A DNA stretch of 64,000 nucleotides from Conchiformibius kuhniae DSM 17694 (lineage in GTDB: Bacteria; Pseudomonadota; Gammaproteobacteria; Burkholderiales; Neisseriaceae), in assembly GCF_000428785.1 (NCBI RefSeq), contig NZ_AUAP01000002.1, positions 244,205-308,204 of the forward strand. Reading direction: 5' to 3'. Each line of letters starts with the position of its first letter. Within the stretch, counting starts at the first letter, position 1. Below the pieces are notes generated by a model. The model saw nothing but the letters and a program-made list of their open reading frames with translations. It was not told where the DNA came from and did not search any database. Positions 58,782-64,000 of this stretch are shown piece by piece. Made by a program: the position numbers and the translations under genes.

Positions 58782-58917
58782 ACCGTCATTCCCGCGCAGG
58801 CGGGAATCCGGTTTTGATTTTTGCCAATGTTTTCCCGATGTTTGTCGGGTTGTCATTTGGATTCCCGCCTGCGCGGGAATGACGGCATATTTTTTGTATT
58901 ACGTTGATTTTCAGATT
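58782..58917. repeat. Pair of dRS3 palindromes between permease and binding-protein genes
   Basis: CCGTCATTCCCGCGCAGGCG and its inverted partner about 80 bp apart. No MITE terminal repeat is visible. Confidence 0.7.
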
Positions 58918-60082
58918 ACAAAGCAAACGTTTCCTGCCGCGTAAACGCGTCCAGCCCGAAAGTCCGCATCAAACCGTGCTGTTGCAAAGCCTGTTCCACA
59001 AAACGGCTGTCAAACAATTCTTTCGCGGCTTCGGCGGGATTCAGTTCCTGCAAAAAGGTGTTCACGCCCGCCAAATGGGTTTCTTTCAGCAGTTGAATCA
59101 GCAATTCGCTGTAAGACGGAAACGGATAAGGCTGAAAATCAATGCGTTGCTGCTGCCAATTGCGGTGGCGTATTGCGCCGTCCCGCTCGTATTTCGCCCA
59201 CACCACAGGTTCGGGCTGCAACACGGCGCGTAACACTTCGGCATCGTGCGGGGTGTATTTTTGCATGCCCTGTTTCGCCAGCAGCGCGGCGGCTTCGGCG
59301 CGGTGGGTTTTCGTCCACGCGGCTGCCTGAACCAAGCAATCTATCACGCGCTGCACCCATTCGGGGCGGTTTCGGATATTGTGTTCGTGCATCATCGTCA
59401 GGCAGCAGGCGTGTTCGCGCCAGATGTCGCCGCTAAAACGCAGGATTTTGCCCACGCCTTTGGCTTCCGCCAGCGCGTTAAACGGTTCGGCAACGATAAA
59501 GCCGGCAATCGTCCCCGCCGCCAACGCCGCCACCATGTCCGAAGGCGGCATCACGGTCAAACGCACTTCGCCCGCCTGCGGATTTTTTTCCACCACGCGC
59601 AAACCCGCCTGCCGCAACATTTGTTGGACAATCACATTATGAATGGCATACCAAAACGGTATGGCAACGGTTTGCCCCTGCAAATCGCGCACATCGCGCA
59701 CGTCGGGACGGACGGTGAGGGCGGAACCGCAGGTGTGGTTCCACATCAGGGCGCGGACGGGGGCGCGGCTGCCGTAACGCATCCACACGCTCATCGGCGA
59801 CAAAACGTGTATCAAATTAACTTGTCCGCTCAAAAATGCTTCCACCAAGCCCGCCCACGAGCGGAACAAAATAGGTTTGACCGTTGCCACGCCCGCCCGT
59901 TCAAACAAGCCCAAGCCGTGCGCCACCAAAAGCGGGGCGGCATCGAGAATGGGCAGGTAGCCGATGGTAAGCGGGGCATCGGGCGCGGCGGCGGCGCGGC
60001 GCGAACAGGCTTGCAGCAGGGGCAGGGCGGTGCTTGCGCCGAACAGGGCGGAGAGTTTTAAAAAATCGCGGCGGGTGTGCAT
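58916..60082 (-). CDS. ABC transporter substrate-binding protein (NrtA/SsuA/TauA class), Tat-type signal
   Basis: A periplasmic binding protein of 388 aa. The N-terminus HTRRDFLKLSALFG is a twin-arginine signal, followed by LPLLQAC (possible lipobox). The NMT1/NrtA-type fold then shows LTIGYLPILDAAPLLVAHGLGLFERAGV, GQVNLIHVLSPMSVW and GTIAGFIVAEPFNALAEA. Consistent with nitrate, sulfonate or taurine-like ligands. Confidence 0.9.
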   Translation of the reverse strand: MHTRRDFLKLSALFGASTALPLLQACSRRAAAAPDAPLTIGYLPILDAAPLLVAHGLGLFERAGVATVKPILFRSWAGLVEAFLSGQVNLIHVLSPMSVWMRYGSRAPVRALMWNHTCGSALTVRPDVRDVRDLQGQTVAIPFWYAIHNVIVQQMLRQAGLRVVEKNPQAGEVRLTVMPPSDMVAALAAGTIAGFIVAEPFNALAEAKGVGKILRFSGDIWREHACCLTMMHEHNIRNRPEWVQRVIDCLVQAAAWTKTHRAEAAALLAKQGMQKYTPHDAEVLRAVLQPEPVVWAKYERDGAIRHRNWQQQRIDFQPYPFPSYSELLIQLLKETHLAGVNTFLQELNPAEAAKELFDSRFVEQALQQHGLMRTFGLDAFTRQETFAL

Positions 60083-60103
60083 GGGCGGGCTTTCGGGAAA
60101 ATT

Positions 60104-61006
60104 TCAGGCAGTGTGGCGGTTGATAAGTTGAACGGCAAAACGGGCAATGTCGTCGCGGCGGTACAAATCATTCAACCAGCTTGCGGGAATGTTGTGCATG
60201 CCGTAAAACGCGCCCGCCAGTTGTCCGCAGATGGCGGCGGCGGTGTCGGCATCGTCGCCCAAATTGGCGGCTGCCAGCACTGCGCTGCGAAAATCGTGGC
60301 TGTGCCAAAACGCCCACAATGCCGCTTCCAAACTTTCCACCACATAGCCCGATGCTTTGATGTCGTCTGCGGTTTTGGTGCGGAAACTGCCGCGCACGAC
60401 GGCTGCCAAATCGTCGGGCAGGGTGTCGGTGTATTCAAAATCAAATAATTGTACTTTGTTGCAACCGTGCAGGGCGCGTTGCAACACGCAGGCAAAATAA
60501 CGGCAGGCGTGGACGCATTCGGGCGAGGCGTGGGTGGTGCGCGAACTGCGTTCGGCATAATCCGCCAAATCGGGGTGGTCGTGGTAAAACAGGACGACGG
60601 GCGCCAAACGCATCAGCGAGCCGTTGCCGGAATGACGGCTGTCGCGGCTGCCCGCATCGGGCTTGCCCGATTGTTTGAACGCCAGCAGTGCGGCAAGGGT
60701 TTGTTTGCCGATGCCGAAGGCTTTGTTTTTGCTGGAATGGTGTCCTTCCTGCGCCCAACGGCAATAGCGTGTCATTTGGTCTGCGGCATCAAAGCCCCGA
60801 CAAAACAACAGGCTTTCCGCCAAACACAATGCCATTGAGGTGTCGTCCGTCCATTGCCCGCGCTGCAAGCGGAACACGCCGCCGCCCCTCATATCGTTTA
60901 AGGGCGTAAAACGGTGGCGCGGGTAGAATTCCACCGCCGCGCCGACGGCATCGCCGCAAGCCAAGCCGAGCAATGCGCCTTGTGCGCGGTCGGGCAGGGC
61001 ATTCAT
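60104..61006 (-). CDS. ADP-ribosylglycohydrolase family protein
   Basis: Removes ADP-ribose from proteins or nucleic acids, or acts on related glycosides. The two metal-binding motifs are complete: QWTDDTSMALCLAES (D54, D55) and NLGDDADTAAAICGQLAGA near residue 250. ALLGLACGDAVGAAVEF starts the domain. Its start overlaps the stop of the ABC ATPase gene (TAATG), so it belongs to the transporter operon. An ARH is an odd partner for such a transporter. Confidence 0.92.
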   Translation of the reverse strand: MNALPDRAQGALLGLACGDAVGAAVEFYPRHRFTPLNDMRGGGVFRLQRGQWTDDTSMALCLAESLLFCRGFDAADQMTRYCRWAQEGHHSSKNKAFGIGKQTLAALLAFKQSGKPDAGSRDSRHSGNGSLMRLAPVVLFYHDHPDLADYAERSSRTTHASPECVHACRYFACVLQRALHGCNKVQLFDFEYTDTLPDDLAAVVRGSFRTKTADDIKASGYVVESLEAALWAFWHSHDFRSAVLAAANLGDDADTAAAICGQLAGAFYGMHNIPASWLNDLYRRDDIARFAVQLINRHTA

Positions 61007-61803
61007 TAAATCACAAACTCCACCGTCTGCGTTTGCGCGGTATATTGCTGCGCCAAATACAAGGCCTGCAAAATCTCGCCGCGCATCGCGTTCATTTCCA
61101 ATAATTTGTTATGGCGCGGAAATTCGGCTTGCGGCTGCCATTGCCCCAAAATCCGTCCGGGCATGCGCCCCACCAAAACAATGCGGTCGGCAACCAGCAA
61201 GGCTTCGTCAATATCGTGGGTAACCATCACGGCGGCGGTTTGGTGGTGGCTGACGATTTGGCGCAGCATATCCTGCATTTGCATTCGGATGACCGCGTCC
61301 AGCGCGGAAAACGGCTCGTCCAGCAGCAGCACCTGCGGACGGCGCACCAACGCCCGCGCCAACGCCGCACGTTGTGCCATGCCGCCGGAAAGCTCGGCGG
61401 GAAATTTGTCGGCGGCGTGTGCCAGCCCGACTTCGTGCAGCGCGGTTTTCACGCGCTCCGCCGCTTCGTCTTTGCCGATATGCGGCTGTTTTTTAAAGTC
61501 CAAACCAAAGGACACATTGTCGCGCACGTTCAGCCAGGGCAGCAGCGCGGCGGTTTGGAACATCAGCCCCACGCGCGGGTGCGGACGGGTGAGCGCATCG
61601 CCGAACAGCGACACTTCGCCCTGAAGCGGACGGTTCAGCCCCGCCAGCACGCGCAGCAGCGAGGATTTGCCCACGCCGCTCGGCCCGAGCAGGCAGACCA
61701 ATTCGCCCGCGCCGATGTCCAGCGAGAAATCGCGCAAAATGGTTTTGGTGTGGGCGGCTTCGCGGTAGCCGAGCGACAGGGTGCGGACGGATAGGACGGT
61801 CAT
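61006..61803 (-). CDS. ABC transporter ATP-binding protein (SsuB/TauB/NrtD class)
   Basis: Walker A GPSGVGKSS, Q-loop FQTAALLPW, signature ELSGGMAQRAALARAL, Walker B VLLLDEPFSALD and H-loop VTHDIDEAL. These are typical of importer ATPases for sulfonate, taurine or nitrate. The start at 61803 was chosen over the longer frame, which runs into a repeat. Coupled to the ADP-ribosylglycohydrolase gene. Confidence 0.93.
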   Translation of the reverse strand: MTVLSVRTLSLGYREAAHTKTILRDFSLDIGAGELVCLLGPSGVGKSSLLRVLAGLNRPLQGEVSLFGDALTRPHPRVGLMFQTAALLPWLNVRDNVSFGLDFKKQPHIGKDEAAERVKTALHEVGLAHAADKFPAELSGGMAQRAALARALVRRPQVLLLDEPFSALDAVIRMQMQDMLRQIVSHHQTAAVMVTHDIDEALLVADRIVLVGRMPGRILGQWQPQAEFPRHNKLLEMNAMRGEILQALYLAQQYTAQTQTVEFVI

Positions 61804-61819
61804 GTTGTTTTCATTAACA

Positions 61820-61925
61820 GCAGAAGTAGGTTGGGTTGAAAACCCAACATTAAATTTTGATTTCACAGAAATGGTTGGGTTTGCGCTGCGCTCCAACCCA
61901 AGCTACGTTGGTTTGAGTTTTCGGT
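61820..61925. repeat. GTAGGTTGGGTT-type palindromic repeat
   Basis: AAGTAGGTTGGGTTGAAAACCCAACAT and, downstream, GGTTGGGTTTGCG...CCAACCCAAGCTACG form inverted GGTTGGGTT blocks. Repeats of this kind are scattered in Neisseriaceae. It sits between the flavoprotein gene and the ATPase gene. Confidence 0.65.
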
Positions 61926-61926
61926 T

Positions 61927-63027
61927 TTAAATAGAAAACTCGCCGATAAATTCCAACTCGCTGATTTCTTTTTTCAAATGTTTGATTGACGGCGTTACGA
62001 TGGCGACAAACATCGCTTCGCGGCGGCGGCGTTGCACGGGGCTGCCCATCAGATAGCCTTTCGCGCCCGCGTGCAGCGCGGCGGATTCGGCAGCCGCCAA
62101 ACACAATTCCGATGCGCCCAAACGGGTTTGCAAGGTTTCCAACAAATTGGCTTCGCCGCGCCACGCCGCGTCCGCCAGCGCCAGCGTTTTCGCGGCGAGC
62201 GCGTCCAAACGGGTTTGCAATTCGTCCGCGCCGTTGTCCAAGTAAAAATTCAGCTCGCCGCCGCCCACGTCCGCCAAACGGATGTCGTTCAGGCAGCCGT
62301 CAATAATGCCCGCGCCGATGCCGATTTGCAGCAGGATAAAGCCCGCTTTGATGGATTTTATATAATCGTCAAACTGTTGCGGTGTTGCCAACACGTCTTC
62401 CTGCGGCACGAACACATTGTCAAACTTCAGCGCGAAGGTGCGCGTGCCTTCCAAAGCGCAAAATTCGGGGCAGGGCTTGAGCGACACGCCTTCGCGCTGT
62501 GCGCCGGTGATGAACATCACATAGCCGTCGGCGGTTTGCGCGGTGTTCGCCCAAATGTGGCTGTCGCCGAGATTGGACACCCACGGCAACACGCCGTTTA
62601 CGCGCCAGCCGCCGTCCACCGCTTCGGCTTGCAGATTGTGGGCTTCAATGTCCGCCAAGTGTTTGACGGTGTTGGACATACCCGTTCCCGCCAATACTTT
62701 GCCGCGCAACACGTCTGCCAAATAGCGTTGGCGCACGGGCGCGTTCGGCGTTTGGTGCAGATACCACGCGCAGGCTGCCTGACACCACACCGAAAACGCG
62801 GTCGCGCCGCAGGTTTTGCCGATTTCGCGAATCACGCCGATTTGCGCCGCCAAGCCCAAGCCGTTGCCGCCTTCGTCCGCCGTGCCGACACAGGCATAGC
62901 CGCCCGCCGCGCCCAGTTCGCGCATAAAGGTTTCGGGATACAGCCCTTCGCGGTCAATGCGTTCGGCGAGCGGGGCGAGGGTGTCGCGCACGAGGGCGGC
63001 AACGGCTTGGTTCAGGGTGTGGGGCAT
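61927..63027 (-). CDS. Acyl-CoA dehydrogenase-like flavoprotein
   Basis: A member of the acyl-CoA dehydrogenase superfamily, 366 aa. FAD/substrate-domain pattern: PETFMRELGAAGGYACVGT, then GTGMSNTVKHLADIE and the beta domain (VNGVLPWVSNLGDSHIWANTA). The C-terminal helical domain runs AESAALHAGAKGYLMGSPVQRRRREAMFVA. Such enzymes in transporter operons sometimes act as monooxygenases for sulfur compounds (DszC/SfnB-like). That is a guess. It may be the first or second gene of the transport operon. Confidence 0.82.
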   Translation of the reverse strand: MPHTLNQAVAALVRDTLAPLAERIDREGLYPETFMRELGAAGGYACVGTADEGGNGLGLAAQIGVIREIGKTCGATAFSVWCQAACAWYLHQTPNAPVRQRYLADVLRGKVLAGTGMSNTVKHLADIEAHNLQAEAVDGGWRVNGVLPWVSNLGDSHIWANTAQTADGYVMFITGAQREGVSLKPCPEFCALEGTRTFALKFDNVFVPQEDVLATPQQFDDYIKSIKAGFILLQIGIGAGIIDGCLNDIRLADVGGGELNFYLDNGADELQTRLDALAAKTLALADAAWRGEANLLETLQTRLGASELCLAAAESAALHAGAKGYLMGSPVQRRRREAMFVAIVTPSIKHLKKEISELEFIGEFSI

Positions 63028-63059
63028 GGCGGCGTTCCTTTTTCCTTGAAAATGCAGGG

Positions 63060-63130
63060 TGCGCCGTGCGCACCGCATCGGGTTGGGAAATGTGTGTGTT
63101 TGGGGAAACGGTGCGCGGGGCGCACCCTAC
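63060..63130. repeat. Inverted AGGGTGCGC-type repeat
   Basis: AGGGTGCGCCGTGCGCACCG and, 40 bp later, CGGTGCGCGGGGCGCACCCT are near-complements. It could form a long hairpin between the AhpD-like and the flavoprotein genes. Confidence 0.65.
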
Positions 63131-63133
63131 GCA

Positions 63134-63682
63134 TCAAGCAAAGGCTTGCAATTCGGGATTGATTTCGGTTTGCGCCAAATTATTGGTGTAATTGCACAAA
63201 GTTGCCAATGCCACGCCCAAAACCACTTCCACCGCCTGCTGCTGGCTGTAACCCGCGTCAAAAAACGCCTGCAAAGCGGCATCGGACACCGCGCCCTTGT
63301 CGGCAATCACGGCAACGGTAAATTCCGCCAACGCGGACAATTTGGCATCGTCAAACGCCGATGCGTCCACCGCGCGGGAAGCATTGATGTTTTGTTCCGA
63401 CAACAGTTTTTTCAAAGTTGCCAATTTGGTGTGTCCCGCCACGCAAAAGGCGCAGGCATTGCGTTTGGCGGCAATGATTTGCACTACTTCGCGCTCGCCC
63501 GCGCTCAAGCTGGTGTTGCCGTTGAGTTTGCCCACTTCCTGATAAAACGCCAAGGCTTCGGGCGAGTTGGCGAGTACGCCGATGAGGTTGGGCAGAAAGC
63601 CGTTGGCCTGTTGCGCGGCTTCCACGCGGGCGCGGGCGGCTTCGGGGGCGGTTTGGGCGGTGTGGACGGTCAGACGTGCCAT
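63134..63682 (-). CDS. AhpD/carboxymuconolactone decarboxylase-like protein
   Basis: An alkylhydroperoxidase D-like fold of 182 aa. The redox CxxC with following His is present (CAFCVAGHTKLATL, about residues 82-95). GFLPNLIGVLANSPEALAFYQ is typical of the family start. It may be the first gene of the minus-strand operon with the flavoprotein, ATPase, ARH, binding protein and permease. A redox or peroxide-protective role is inferred from the motif. Confidence 0.87.
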   Translation of the reverse strand: MARLTVHTAQTAPEAARARVEAAQQANGFLPNLIGVLANSPEALAFYQEVGKLNGNTSLSAGEREVVQIIAAKRNACAFCVAGHTKLATLKKLLSEQNINASRAVDASAFDDAKLSALAEFTVAVIADKGAVSDAALQAFFDAGYSQQQAVEVVLGVALATLCNYTNNLAQTEINPELQAFA

Positions 63683-63800
63683 GTGCTGTTTTCCTGTGGA
63701 GATGATGAAAAACGCGATGCTACGGCAAACGGCGCGGCGGCGGAAAGATTTTGTGCGGATATGGAATAGAAGCAAAGGTTATAACAGCTTTGCAAGCAAG

Positions 63801-63833
63801 AAAAAACCGCACCAATCAAACGGGTGCGGTTTT
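63801..63833 (-). terminator. Terminator downstream of the tRNA pair
   Basis: Minus-strand stem AAACCGCACC(C) / GGTGCGGTTT with a T-run (TTTTTT) follows tRNA-Ala. Confidence 0.85.
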
Positions 63834-63838
63834 GGGTT

Positions 63839-63914
<76 letters not shown>

Positions 63915-63922
63915 AAGCGTGA

Positions 63923-63999
63923 TGGTGGCGAATCAGGGACTCGAACCCCGGACACAAGGATTATGATTCCTCTGCTCTAACCGACTGAGCTAATTCGCC
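63923..63999 (-). tRNA. tRNA with CAT anticodon (elongator Met probable)
   Basis: Acceptor GGCGAAT / ATTCGCC with encoded CCA, D arm with GGTTAGAGC, and anticodon loop ATCATAA. The overall form suits elongator tRNA-Met. An Ile2 tRNA with lysidine-modified CAT cannot be excluded by eye. Initiator type is unlikely because the acceptor begins with a normal pair. Confidence 0.9.
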
Positions 64000-64000
64000 G

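Noticed and set aside
1479..58917. CRISPR array from repeated ATTCCC-N8-GGGAAT words
   Set aside because: The repeats are dispersed, not regularly spaced, lie in MITEs and have no cas genes nearby.
63923..63999. Initiator tRNA-Met
   Set aside because: The acceptor stem begins with a standard G-C pair, unlike bacterial initiator tRNAs.

Overview
The window looks like a chromosomal segment of a Neisseriaceae bacterium. The evidence is gene content (PilW, RodZ, IscX, SspA/SspB, LptE-HolA, a Slam-type surface lipoprotein), DNA-uptake-like words of the form AGGCTGCCTGAA / AGGCAGCCTGAA (the dialect I associate with Simonsiella and Kingella relatives rather than Neisseria proper), and many dRS3-like palindromes of the form ATTCCC-N8-GGGAAT. 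Most genes are GC-rich at third codon positions. The block at about 44.5-47 kb is visibly more AT-rich. Genus and species cannot be fixed from sequence reading alone.

Layout. 0.1-5.5 kb: RNA helicase, a tiny lipoprotein, iscX, sspB-sspA, lgt and a PBP5-type carboxypeptidase. 5.8-16 kb: ilvA, ndk, an amino-acid binding lipoprotein, rlmN-pilW-rodZ-ispG, ratA-rnfH, pth and ybaK. 15.8-23.7 kb: Sel1 and WG-repeat proteins, a lipoprotein-MoxR-DUF58 operon, gltS, an LD-carboxypeptidase and a HIT protein. 24-27.5 kb: dapE, a phospholipase D-family lipoprotein and folE2. 27.6-29.2 kb: a Mu-like prophage scrap. 29.2-39.3 kb: cca, yheS, rng, a nucleoside transporter with deoC, lptE-holA and trpS. 39.6-44.5 kb: a pqiABC system interrupted by two duplicated membrane genes. 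44.5-48 kb: an accessory island with two divergent loci that carry simple-sequence repeats. 48.1-55.4 kb: a tyrosine / 4-hydroxyphenylpyruvate catabolic cluster with its LysR regulator. 55.5-57.8 kb: YqjE/YqjK-like genes and obgE. 57.9-63.7 kb: a nitrate/sulfonate-type ABC transporter operon with an ADP-ribosylglycohydrolase, an acyl-CoA dehydrogenase-like flavoprotein and an AhpD-like protein. Two tRNA genes close the window.

The most unusual part is 44.5-48 kb. A four-gene overlapping operon on the minus strand (cupin-fold protein, Cys-rich unknown, Gre-like factor, thymidylate-kinase-like P-loop protein) begins with a 7-bp repeat lying inside its first reading frame. A divergent NHBA/TbpB-like surface lipoprotein has a 5-bp repeat inside its signal peptide. 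Counting repeat units by hand puts both genes out of frame with their ATG in this sequence. One extra unit would restore either one. I read this as a pair of phase-variable loci.

Three repeat families shape the rest. (1) A MITE-like element of roughly 100-200 bp has GGGCGTGTCATCAATT-type ends, is usually TA-flanked and usually carries dRS3 palindromes. Seven genes end in a TAG formed exactly at its boundary. (2) A repeat of about 135 bp with two hairpins ends in a Shine-Dalgarno and start codon, and in three cases also supplies the C-terminus of the upstream gene. (3) Near-palindromic uptake words act as stop codons and likely terminators. Elements are nested: a MITE lies in one copy of family 2 and a 72-bp Correia-like element in another.
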